The notes below the pieces were generated by a model, which worked only from the letters and a program-made list of their open reading frames with translations, searched no databases and was not told where the DNA came from. A stretch of 64,000 nucleotides of DNA from contig PDUO01000020.1 in assembly GCA_003008705.1 (NCBI GenBank), positions 188,817-252,816 on the forward strand, written 5' to 3'. The translations under genes were made by a program, and so were the position numbers. Shown here in pieces: positions 23,529 through 34,488 of the stretch. Within the stretch, counting starts at the first letter, position 1. Each line of letters starts with the position of its first letter. This DNA is from Pezicula radicicola. Taxonomy: Eukaryota; Ascomycota; Leotiomycetes; Helotiales; Dermateaceae.

Positions 23529-24101
23529 TTTGGCGGTATCTAGAAGGATTTGTTCAGATTAACGTCAATTGCTAGGCTTCATAATGATTTCAATGTCACT
23601 GTATTGAATATCAGGCGAGGACAAGGGACAGGTCGGAGAGGGCGAGGTCGACACTGGCTGGCTTCAGTGTCCTCGAATTAATCTGCGCGACGTCGTCACA
23701 CTGGGACTGGGCTGGTGCACGCACGTCTCCAGCTCGCTCGCAGCACAGCAGCACAGCACAGCTTTAGCTTGCCCCTGTGGTGGCGCTGCCGGCAAAATGG
23801 TTTCACCGCACATCCGCCTATGCAGGGAAGGTGGCTAAACGTGACCAATCAGACCCGAAATATTTTTTTCTTTTAGGAAATATTTCGATTCACGTTCGGA
23901 CGACTGTGGTTTGGAAAAAGAACCTATGAGCATTTGGATTTCCTGCTTCATATATCTAAGCGCCTGCTTGGATTGCGAGGCGACAACGTAACCAATTGAG
24001 TTCAATTGTATTGCAAGTCTAGCTGCTGAATATTGCACCAGCTTCACTGCTCAGAACATTCAAAATTGCTACTGAAAGTTTTTTTTTTCTCGGCCTTTTA
24101 G
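23529..24101. promoter_or_regulatory. Divergent promoter of YPP1 and RIX1
   Basis: These 573 bases separate two head-to-head housekeeping genes, so both promoters must lie here. A pyrimidine-rich run (TTTTTTTTTCTCGGCC, about 24080-24096) immediately precedes the RIX1 ATG. No specific factor site is recognised. Confidence 0.6.
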
Positions 24102-26375
24102 ATGTCTCTTCCAGCCGAACTCCGAGTCCTCTGCCTGCAGCTTTCATCTACGCAGCCAGAGGATCTCCCCCGTCTTACACCAACCCTTTTACGCCATGTC
24201 TTGCGCTGCCAGGCACCGCTCTCCAGTGCCTCGAGCAATTCAGGAAAAGCAGATGCTTCTGCGACCGCTGTCCAGGTGCACAAGCTGAAGACACAATTGT
24301 CGACGCTCCTCAATGGACGAAGTCCTGAAGGGAGATTTACTGCAGTGGTGCTCATCAAGGCAGTCGTCGAGGTCGGAGGATGGGAGGTTCTCCGCACTGC
24401 AGAGCCTTGGGTTCGAGGCATTCTTGCAATCCTGGGGGTAAGACTTTCGCTCAGCCTTGCCATTCGCATGTCGTCGGAAACTAATGCCTAACAGAAGCCA
24501 CTAGACCCCGTCGCAACCAAGGAGCTGTGTATAGTAGCTCTGACCAAAATCTATTGCATGACCCATCCATATCAGAGTCTTGTGCGAGAGATGACTACGC
24601 CAACACTGCCAACCTTCATCACCTCTTGCCTGAATCTCGTTTCTTCTAAAGCATCAGGCAAAGTTCAAGATGTTCCGCCGTCGCTTATCGAGACCATCTT
24701 CAGATGTTTCGCTACTCTTATGCCCAGACATACTACTATCTTTCGTCCATTTACTTCTCAGATACGTATCGTTACCAGGCCGTACCTAGCACCAACGATG
24801 TCTGATGGCCTCATCGTGTCATCCTCGGTCGTTGGTAGTGCTTGTTCCCTTGTTGTCGCTCTGCACCAGACGGTCGCAAAGAATGGCGGTGGTGAGGAGT
24901 GGGGGAAGACTGTACGTGAACTGGTTAAAGACATCCATGCTACCGCTGATCTCGTATTTCGAGCTGTCGTTGAGGACTGGGAATCTACTACTGGTCACAT
25001 TAGCCAAAACGTTGATGTGAATCAGGAGCTGTCTGGAGGTGACATAACATCAGATACCTTGCCTCGCTGGGAAGGTATTTCAGCAGGTGTCGAGCGACTT
25101 GTTTGTCTTATTGGTCTGTTGGAGGAGTATTTCAAGAGTGAGACGTCGTCAGCTGTTGTCGTACCAATGGGATCGATAATTGACATGACCATGAGAATGC
25201 TCTGGATTGTGATGCCGTCGTCTGGTACTGAGCATGGTGGTGCGCGGTTGCATCCTGCCGTCGATCGAGATGAAAGAGATGGATTATGGACTGGCCTCCC
25301 TCAGATATATGTTGCCGCATTGCAGTTAATCGGAACGATTGTTGATCGACTTGGAGCGAACTTTACCTCTATGGCTAGCGGTATTCTGGACCACATCACG
25401 TGGATACTTCCATCTGGCAAGAGCATCCCTGAGTTCCGTCAACAAGTGTACATCCTTGTATCTAAGCTCTTGCCAATGCTTGATGGTAGTATCTCGAAGT
25501 CTGGCGTTGGAAAATTGTCTCCATTGATCCGTTGCTGCTGTAAAGATTTGCAGCATTTCCAGCCTGGCTCCATAACAAAAGAGAACTCGCCAACGACCGG
25601 TGACCGCTCTGGGAAGTCCAATGGAAAGAATCCCAATTCCAATGGGGCCAACTCGAATGCTGATTCCTTTCTGCAAACTGGAGTGGTATTACCTATGGCG
25701 ATACAACTAGACGACCCGGCACTCACTGCTGCTGCCAACGCTCTTCTTCCTCTCTTTCTGTCTCATCTTCCACAGCAATTCATCGACCTCTCTGTCCGTG
25801 CCTTGATCGAGCGAACTGCGATCCTAACTCACCACCAAGATGCAATGATAGCCAGCGTGATCAACCCCTTTATCGGAAAAGATGGAAATGCAACTCCAAG
25901 TATTCTGCCCCACCTCGTTAGAACATATCCAAGCGATGATGTTGTCGAGGTTCTGCTACGGCCGCGCATGGCAGTGCTCCCTTCAGCATCAACGAGGTTC
26001 GTAGAAGTAGATCTTCAGGAAGAAGAAGAGCCTATGATGGATGCCCCTCTTGAATCGATTGCCGAGTCAATGCAGACTGATGATCATGACGCTGCTACGA
26101 CCTCGATTGATACCGAAACCAAACGAAATACCTTACCAGCACAGCAACAGCTGTGGGGTGCACCATCTGCCACAACGTTACCGTCCACTAGTGAAGGATC
26201 AAATGTCGCAGTCGCCAATTCCACCGTCAGCCCTATGCCGACCCAAGCTCAAGCTACCTCAGCTCCTACTTTACTAGAAACAGGCGATGTTGAGATGGAT
26301 GATTCAGATTCCGATGATGAAAGTGTTCATATGACGGGCCAGTTAGATGATCTCTCGGAGGATGATAGTTCATGA
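24102..26375 (+). CDS. RIX1: Rix1, pre-rRNA processing / 60S assembly protein
   Basis: Two exons (24102-24437, 24495-26375) encode 738 residues. Rix1 (PELP1 in animals) forms the nucleoplasmic Rix1-Ipi1-Ipi3 complex that acts with Rea1 in ITS2 processing and 60S maturation. The N-terminal RIX1 domain is clear: MSLPAELRVLCLQLSS at the start, RFTAVVLIKAVVEVGGWEVL before the intron and KELCIVALTKIYCMTHPYQS after it. The middle is helical. The last 130 residues are acidic and disordered, ending in DDSDSDDESVHMTG and a DLSEDDSS tail, as expected for the family. The intron is phase 0, GTAAG to CTAACAG. There is no frameshift or truncation. Confidence 0.93.
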
Positions 26376-27289
26376 GGCTAGAAGGACTAGCCTCCGGGCC
26401 ACGTTAGCCTTGTTGCATATTGTCAAGTATGACCTTACTAGCCAGAAGCTCGTAGGAGTCATACTTTATGTAACCTTGTCCCAAGAAAATGGGCCAAGAG
26501 AAAATTTTTGCACATGGCAGAATGTTCTTTATCTCACACTATTGATGCCAAGCTTTTCAGTCGAAGCCGTTGAAGAGCCAACATTCCTGGGCATTGCGCT
26601 TATTATAAGTTTCTTTTTTTTGTTGCGCTCGCCCGCTGGGTGATATATGGCTTCCTGGAGTTACGGGAGGCTAGGCATACATTTGGGATTTAGCCACAGC
26701 TACGAACGTCTTGTCAATTTATGGAGTAGGGGTAATTCAAAAGTAATGGATCAATTTGATCAAGGCTGTACCAACCGTGCTTGCAGTGACGATCTTCTAA
26801 TTAATGCTGTCTTTACAAATGCTGTTTTCGCGCTGTGTGCTGAGCCTCAGTCACTGTTCAGTACTGTTCAGTACCCTGTAACTCGCTTACGAATGCGCAG
26901 GCCTGGGAGACAGAAATGAATACTTCAAAAGCAATAAATGATATCAGTCCGTAAATCTATAAGAAATTATAATTATATCAATGCATAGTCCATATATCAT
27001 TATCATATCATAAAAAGATTCAATAGATCTAAATGTTGCTGTTATACAACCTCATCAACTATTACATAGCCCGTTTCCGCTTTCTACTCTTAGATCATAT
27101 AACATAATCGGACCTTCCTCATTTAAATAATACCTTACCACTTAATTCTATCTACAAACTCCTAATAGTTACAATCTACAACATAGGCTAGACTTTTATT
27201 GTATTTTTTATTGTTTACTGTGTATCGAGAACTGTGGGTACAGGGCAGGGCGTAGAACTCATAGTGGGTTATAGGGCGGGACATGACAG

Positions 27290-28010
27290 GTAGGGTAGGG
27301 CAGGTAGGGCTTGTACACACAACGATAGCTCTTTCCAAAAGTTCAACGTAGAGGGAGATATTTGCACGATGCCGTCAGCTTTTTAAGTTGACTTATAAAG
27401 TAATATAAATTATAGAAATATATTCTCATATACTGCTCGCTTAATTATTGTTAAATTATTTCGAGACTTATTTTATACTATGCTTCTTTAGATGTAAAGT
27501 GTCTTGATTGTGCGTTGCTATACAGCTCACTGAGTAACCTGAAAGCTTGTTGGTTGCAAGTGCCTTGGCATAGGGCAGGGTAGGGCTTGGGGCTTGGGGC
27601 TTGACAAAAGTCAATGTAGAGATGATTGCAAGATATCTATCTGCCTACTATGTCGACTCACTTATAAATTAATATATAACAAAGAAATATATTCCTATAT
27701 ACTACTCGCTTAATTATTTTTGGATTATTTTGGAGACTTGATTTTCTACTCTGCTGATGCTGTCTTGATTTTGATCTCTTGGTTGTGTGTTGCTATACAG
27801 CTCGCTGAGCAACCAAGAGTTTTCTAGTATTAAGAGCCTGAGAGCATAGGGCAAGAGCAAGGACTCGACTAAAAGTCAACGAAAAGAGGTGCTTTACACA
27901 CCCGCTTCATTGATTCTTTTCCAAGTAACACATAAACAGTACACCAGCAACTATATCTCTCTACTCGCTCTCTTAATCACTTAATAATAAAATCCCAGTC
28001 TTACAATCTT
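27290..28010. repeat. Degenerate tandem repeat, about 270-bp unit, 2.5-3 copies
   Basis: Landmarks recur in order. AGTTCAACGTAGAGG-like words start at about 27340, 27609 and 27874. TATTCxxATATACTxCTCGCTTAATTATT appears at about 27421 and 27691. GTTGCTATACAGCTCxCTGAG starts at 27514 and 27789. TAGGGC-rich words open each unit. Spacing is 265-275 bases. The third unit is the most diverged. There is no coding potential. Confidence 0.7.
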
Positions 28011-29597
28011 CTGTCTTATTTCTGCACTGCAATCCTCACGACCGGATGTCCAAGGTAGTTAACAATTACAAAAGACCACATCACTCTTAGTGACTAAGCC
28101 ACCCAAAAAGATTGTTCTTCTAAGCCTTGCCTGGCTTATGGTTCCCCTCCTCAACCCAGGCAGTACTTGTATCCTTCCACCCCCCTTCCCCCTCCGCGTC
28201 ACACTCTCTCCTTCTAGTCCTAGTAGAGTCATACCTTCCAGAAAAATAAACGGACCCGGTAGCCCGGGACTCCGATGGTCACCATATTACCATATGGACT
28301 CGATATGGCCACATGGCACAGCCCCACATTAACGGTACACTATATAAAAAGATTAGATTTCCCCGCATTCTCCCACGTTCCCGGGCCCAAGACGCAGTGA
28401 CACATAGACGGGTAGGGCTGAAAAGAGTTACCTCCAGACGCCCGGTCCCAAATAGTGCACAAATCCCCCACGTTTTACCACGCTTCACTATCCAAGAATG
28501 CAATAACGGGCAAGGCTAAACATTCTGAGCATCCTACGGAGCGGTACTGGGCGCCCGGTGCACAACTACCTCATGTCTAGCCAGTCCATTTCCTCCTAAA
28601 CTGAATAAAATAAATGAAAAATGAATCTCTCTCTCAAAAGGACTCCTATATCGCTCTCTACCAAACCCAATACGTAACAACCTAGTTAGAACTAATAGCA
28701 AATCAATAGATTTCTCTAGCATAGCGTGACAGCGGTACCCACTATCTCTGAACTATACTACTAGTTGACACTTTTATATGATCAAGAACAAAAAATATTT
28801 TAAAGAACTAAGTATTAACTATACTGTTAGTACAATGACTCTTTCCCATAAATCCCCCACCAAACCCCGCAACTCAACCTCTTCCTCCTCTCTCCTCGGC
28901 CAGCTCACAACGTGAATACTTTATATCTACACTTTAACCTCACAACTACTATAACTTACGTTTAACATTACGTTTAACGTCCCACCAAGTAAAGACTCCA
29001 TAACAACCCATCTATCAAAAGAAGAAACGTAAGTAAATCCCTTCATCCTCCCATCGAAACCCCATCTAAATCATCCAGCCTCCGGGTCCTCTTCCCCAAC
29101 CACAACACCAAACCACAACCCACAAAGCAAAACCAAACAAAACCATCCATCTATCAATCGATAGAATCACCTCCGATTCGAGGGAACGAACGCTTAATCC
29201 AAAAAGCCTTCTTCTCGATACCTCACACCTACTTACCACAAACCCCAACAAACAAAACAAACGTATTCATCGAACAACCGATCGAATCAAGGTATCGAGT
29301 ATCCCTCGACTCGCGGATCAGCTTCTTCGAAAAAGCTTTTCCAAATACAACACGTCTTACTTGACAACACATAATAACTCCTCTTTAATAACAAAAAAGG
29401 TATGTCTACCCCACACTCCATACACACTTCCCCACACTTTTCCCCTGTCCCGCATACATATGAGAAGCAGTAGCAGCAATCCATTTCAGTATTCATTTTT
29501 GCTTTTCATTTCATGCCATTGCCGTCGTTTTAACTCTGCATTTTTGTTTCTGTTTCTGTTTTTGGTTTTGTGTGTGTCGAATACAAAGGTTTATGTT

Positions 29598-30080
29598 GAT
29601 GAAGCACATACCTACGCCTGGTAGTCGGGTTGTTAGGTGTCTGGGTCTTGGGGTTTCAATGATGACTATTAACTTCAACGTCACTGTCGCTCCTTCTCCT
29701 TACATTTAATTGCTTGTTGTGATTGTTGTCGTCGTCGTCGTTTTACTTGTACTTGTCTTTTTTTTTAGTTTTAGTTTCAGGGCATGTCATTTAGTTTTGA
29801 TGAAGCTTCCATGGGTTGTCGAGCATTTATATTTGCTATGCACAGTTAACTTTAAAGTCACTGTCGCTACTTACCTTAACATTTCCCACCATCGTGTCAT
29901 CGTCGTCGTCGTCGTCGTAGTTGTCGTCGCTTCGCTCCTGCACTTTTGTTTTTTTATTTATATGCATGTCGTATTTTATTTCCATCAAGTATCCATGCTG
30001 GGTCATCGGATATTCAGGTTTAGGTTCAAGTTCATAAGCACAGTCAACTTAAAAGTAACTGTCGCTGTCGCTATCGTCCC
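29598..30080. repeat. Degenerate tandem repeat, about 187-bp unit, with GTC-triplet tracts
   Basis: Three diverged units share GATGAAGC/CATCAAGT (29598, 29801, 29983) and then a TTAACTTxAAxGTCACTGTCGCT block (GTCACTGTCGCT at 29680 and 29867, GTAACTGTCGCT at 30055). Between units lie (GTC)n runs and T-rich stretches. The array ends about 670 bases before the Gln-rich gene. A related GTT/GTC/GCC-rich patch recurs at 30522-30580. Confidence 0.65.
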
Positions 30081-30746
30081 TTCCCTTTTCAAACATTACA
30101 TGTGTAACTAAAAGAGAATCAATAACTCAATCGGACATGAGCCAAGCCCGGTATAATTTAAGATGGCTATCTACAATATCCCCCTACATAGACAACCCCC
30201 AACATCCAAAAAATAACCAAGTGGTTCAAACAATAAAATACTTAACCAACAAACTCAGTCCTACTAAATTCGAAAATATCATGTCGTCCCATCGCTACCG
30301 ACCAAGTGGTTTAAGTTCGCGGCAGTAACCGAAATTCCGGGGTTCACAAAGTGCGCTAATGCATATCGCTTGTTTAATTCTCCGATTGGGGGTACGGCCC
30401 TATATGGGGCTTGGGGAAGTGATCTAAGTGGGTCTTAGTCCTGTCCTTAGTGAGGTATAGGATACTAGTCTTTCTTGCTTGAGAGTATATCTTCATAGGT
30501 TTTGAGATTACGTTTCTTGATATCGTTGTTGCCGCCGCCGTTGTCGTCGTTGCTATTCCTGTCTTTCCTGTTGCTGCTGCTCATATCAATTTCGACTTAC
30601 TCCCAGTGTATCAAGTCTCTTAAACACTACTACTACTACTGCTGCTGCTATCGTCCAGTAGACAACCTTCCTCAATACCCCAAAAACAAATCAAATACAG
30701 AAAATGAAGATAAATACTAACATCCCCAATTCAGAAACCCGTCAAA

Positions 30747-32055
30747 ATGACGAAAAACGAATTCCAACGCTACGACCCCTCAACCCTCCACCTATTCGAC
30801 AACACAAACGTCGACGCCCGACAAACCTGTTCTCAAGAACAATGGCGACAAAGCCTCGTCAAGCACTTCAACGAAACCAACAAATGCCACTTCTTCCATA
30901 TGCCAAGACAAGCCAATCTAGAGGAAATAATCAACTATAAAAACGCCCTCGAACAAAAACAAAACGTCGACGACAAAGCCCTCCCTGTCGAATACGCACT
31001 CGAATCTACCAGTCAAAATAAGGCTCAATTCAAAAGTAGAGTGGCCCATCAATACTATGTAAAACTGACCGACCAAGGCCCACAAGTATTCACAAGGAAC
31101 GGGGAGGGGAAAATCACGAAACATGCGGATGGTGGAAGACCAATAACCGACAGGGTCACTCCATTGGAGCACTCTTGGTATATACTTACTCAATGCCATG
31201 AAGAGACGGATCAGAATAAACAGTTCAAACATCGGAATCGCGACGAGACCTACGCAGAGGTTCAGAAACTCACCTGTGCAATCACAAAGGCCCTCGTCAG
31301 AAGTTTCATCGATAACTGCCCGACGTGCTCAGAAAGGTCGGTTACCAAGTCGGCAAGGGCAGGATGGGATACTAAGAAGCGAAGGGCTGAGGGGGTTGAT
31401 GATAATGCCGCTTCTCCAGAGCCACGACCAAAGAGACAACGAAAGAGCAGCAAAAGCCCTCTTGTGGCACCCGAAAATGTGGAGGCGCCTCTTCCCCACA
31501 ATCCTTTCTACCAGCAACCCGAAGCCTACCAACAACAACCCGAAGCCTACCAGCAACCCGAAGCCTACCAACAGCAACCCGAAGTCCACCAACAACCCGA
31601 GGCCTACCAACAACCTGAAGGTTTCGAATATTTCCAACCTCAGCCCGAGGGACAATTTATGAGCTATGATGAAGCTCAATTCACAGATGACATGTCTAAT
31701 TTCAACGTGGACGATTTCTATCAAACCCCGGCACAGAGCCTCGAACAACACGCCCAGCAAGAACAATATCACCACAACGACCTAGCCGCCATGGCAAACT
31801 TCTCGCCTATGCAACAGCAAATTCCAAACAACAACCAGCCCGAGATCAACTGGTTCGATAACCAGGCCGACCCTTACATGCAACAACAACAACAACAACA
31901 GCAAAATTTCCCGCAAGCTTCGATGCCTATGGATCCAGCTCTGCAAAACCAATTCGACTACCCCAACCCAGGCTTTCCTTCGGTCGAGAAACAATTTTCA
32001 ATGGACGACCTGCTCGAGTTCAACATGGAGGGTAACGAGGTCGACCCTTTCATGC

Positions 32056-32087
<32 letters not shown>

Positions 32088-32720
32088 GCAGAAGAACAAC
32101 AACTAGATCTCCCACAAGCTTCAATGCTAGTGGATCCCGCCCTGGAAGAGCCACTCGACAACCCCTTCTCAGACTTCAAAACATTGGAAGATGCAACAAA
32201 ATTCCTCGACGAGTTCGACTTCAGCATAGAGGAAAATCCACTCAACAATGACCTTCCACAAGCTATCAACCAGACCTCAGCCAATCCAACAACACCCATG
32301 ACGGATGTAATTTTTGCCGATTTCTTGGAGGAATACAACCGTACCGAAGCAGAACCAGCTATGGCGCCCGCTGCTCACTCATCTAAGGAGGACCTCGAGG
32401 TTACTCCTGAATTCGACAATACCGCCAATCCCGAGACAGCCACGACACAACAACCTGCTCCTCAGGAAGTTGACATGGAGAAAGAATTAGAGGCCGATCT
32501 TTTGGCCGAGTTTTACGCCATGGAACATGCCGAAGCGGAACCCACGACCGAGCCAGCTCTGGAGGAAACCATGTCAGCGGAGGAATACAAACAACTTTTC
32601 GGAGAAGATCCAATCGACACTCCCGAAGCCCAACAAAAACTTGATGATCTCGACATGGTGATGGAAAAAGTCAACTTCGCGCCAGTCCAATCCAAGCAAC
32701 CTCAACCAGAAACCGAGTAA
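30747..32720 (+). CDS. Gln-rich protein with integrase-like H2C2 zinc-binding motif
   Basis: A single uninterrupted exon encodes 657 residues. Residues 141-195 contain His151, His162, Cys191 and Cys194 (H-x10-H-x28-C-x2-C). The context HRNRDETYAEVQ, ALVRSFIDNCPTC closely follows the N-terminal zinc-binding domain of retrotransposon integrases (H-GRDKTY-V and V-xx-F/Y-V-xx-CPTC). No DDE catalytic core, reverse transcriptase or protease follows. Instead come basic nuclear-signal-like clusters (KKRRA, PRPKRQRKSSK, about 210-237), a degenerate YQQPEA repeat (254-291), two poly-Gln tracts (about 378-385 and 438-447) and an acidic C-terminus. This looks like a domesticated integrase zinc finger joined to a transactivation-like region. 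DNA binding and regulation are inference. Simpler alternatives are a decayed retroelement ORF or an uncharacterised host family. Confidence 0.7.
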
Positions 32721-33160
32721 ACTAAGCACCATGGTGCTTTGAGTTCTGAAGACCGCCGCCAATCATTCATTTCTCTTCACTACTCACGAACTCAACAAAC
32801 AATTACAATACCTACTCACCAAAAATTGACAACGGACAACGTTATGGCAACTGGAGTCTAGAGCTGGAAACTTATAACGTAAGTACAACTTTTGGAATAT
32901 TCGACCAGGGCCTCGTGATGCCCCACTTGGAGTATTAATGTAGCACCTAACACAATATAGCACCAACACAACACGAACACAGTTCACGACTGTGGAAACA
33001 TTCAGCAGGACCTCGTGGTGTCTAATATGAAATAACTCAAGCAACGCAACATATCACAACGCTATCTTAGAAGATATGGAATCGACATGAACATTGGGTG
33101 TCGGCAATGGCACACGACGATCGGAATGATCAAACTGAAATAGGAGGAATATGGTGATGC

Positions 33161-33225
33161 CACAACAGAGGCACATGGAATGGGAAATATTGTTGACGAA
33201 TTAGTTATGTGGTGCCTCTGTTGTG
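33161..33225. repeat. Perfect 14-base inverted repeat (hairpin)
   Basis: CACAACAGAGGCAC at 33161-33174 is the exact reverse complement of GTGCCTCTGTTGTG at 33212-33225, with a 37-base AT-rich loop. It lies about 440 bases past the Gln-rich gene's stop codon. Confidence 0.6.
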
Positions 33226-33692
33226 AGTCAGTGTCATTGCCGCCACCGTTACCTTACGGACTTTAACTTGATGCAAGATATCTTACATTATCGACAACCA
33301 CTCGGCAACCTATTATGAAACTTTTCTTTCTTATATACCCAACACCAAAAAAAAGTCAGGGAAACCCCTAAACTCAAAAAATACCAAAAAAAAAAGAAAT
33401 ATTTACAGAGGTACAGTGGAGGAGGGTAAATACAGTGGAGGAGGGGGTGGATGCAAGGAGGATTAAAGGAGGATGAATACAATTGGAATGGAATTGGAAT
33501 AGCCTAAGATAGGATAAAGGTCAAATGCAATACTTTAGATAGAAGTTCATCTCTCTTTCCCTTGTGTGACTTGACTTGATGCTTCTATAGAAACTCAAAA
33601 ATGCTCCGTAGAATGCAGTAACAACCACGTGACTATATACGTAAGAGAACCTAACAATACTTGCAAAGGGCTATAGTGACTGTTGATTCAGT

Positions 33693-33798
33693 ATATATAT
33701 GGGAATAGTCATGTGACCGTCCCCTATAAGTAGGCCCATTCTGGCACTCTAGCTTCCACACAGAACACAATACAACTACATTGTCACCACATGTTGCT
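33693..33798 (-). repeat. Dispersed LTR-like repeat, copy C
   Basis: The reverse complement matches copy A (71-176) along nearly its full length, including TGTTCTGTGTGGAAGCTAGA and CCCATATATA. It sits in intergenic DNA 970 bases past the Gln-rich gene, in the opposite orientation to copies A and B. Confidence 0.65.
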
Positions 33799-34488
33799 GT
33801 TGTCCAAATAACCTTCCTATTCAACAGTAACTAACTTAGTTTCAGTATCTAACTTAATCTATTTTTGAGTAACTCACTTGACTTAATTGTTCGACTTAAA
33901 GCTCGTTGAATAAAAAATAAATTTGTCGAAAAAGGAATAAGGGCGGCAGGCGGAAGAGGTTCTCTATCCAGTCCCGAGTATACACTCTGACATTGGGCCT
34001 TATAGGTTTGCCTCATCTAGTGCATTGCCCTGCACAAGACTTCGTGTTTCTTAGTGAATGATACAGTTTCCCAGCTCTCACGTCTATAATAATCTCCAAA
34101 ATGAACCCCCAGGCAGGTTCTTATAACGTTGGGGCTGATGGTAAGACTTAAGCGCTAAGTTTACAGCAACTGCTATAATAGTTCTACTCATAGACAGATA
34201 GGTTTTCAAAGTGTGCCATCAAGATGAAAATGGTTTATGACGGAGATTGGACTGGCATGATGACTCGAAGGATGAAAATTGGTTTTGGAGATAAGAATCG
34301 GCTCATAGGGTGTACTGCATCCCACTTTATGAAGTCTGTCGCTTCGGCCGAGCCATCGGCACCCCACCTTCATTCAATACATTAGTCGACGTGAATAAAG
34401 TCGTAACATAAAGACTTCTCGCCAAAAGAGAGGTAGGAAGAGCTGGGACAGAAGCACTAGCTACTCACGATAAACAAGCATCTCTATC

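Larger units (their letters stand above)
26376..30746. other. Repeat-rich gene desert
   Basis: About 4.4 kb without a supported gene. It contains a degenerate tandem array of about 270-bp units (27290-28010) and a second array of about 187-bp units (29598-30080), each listed separately. Between them, 28080-28760 is GC-richer with no family-like frame, and 28760-29400 is C/A-rich, simple in composition and non-coding by appearance. Short (GTC)n and (GTT)n tracts recur to 30660. Confidence 0.5.
32721..34488. other. Intergenic with hairpin and LTR-like repeat
   Basis: No gene is visible. The stretch holds a 14-base inverted repeat (33161-33225), two imperfect copies of an ATTC-GxCAGGxCCTCGTGxTG word (about 32899-32920 and 32998-33020), and dispersed repeat copy C (33693-33798). 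The last 400 bases should include the promoter of the oxygenase gene at 34489. Confidence 0.5.

Noticed and set aside
28080..28760. Possible gene in the GC-richer patch between the two tandem arrays
   Set aside because: Short frames on both strands are interrupted and show no family-like sequence or splice structure.
29710..30111. 133-residue Val/Phe-rich open frame
   Set aside because: It arises from GTC/GTT triplet tracts in the tandem array; hydrophobic runs are compositional and no homologous core is visible.
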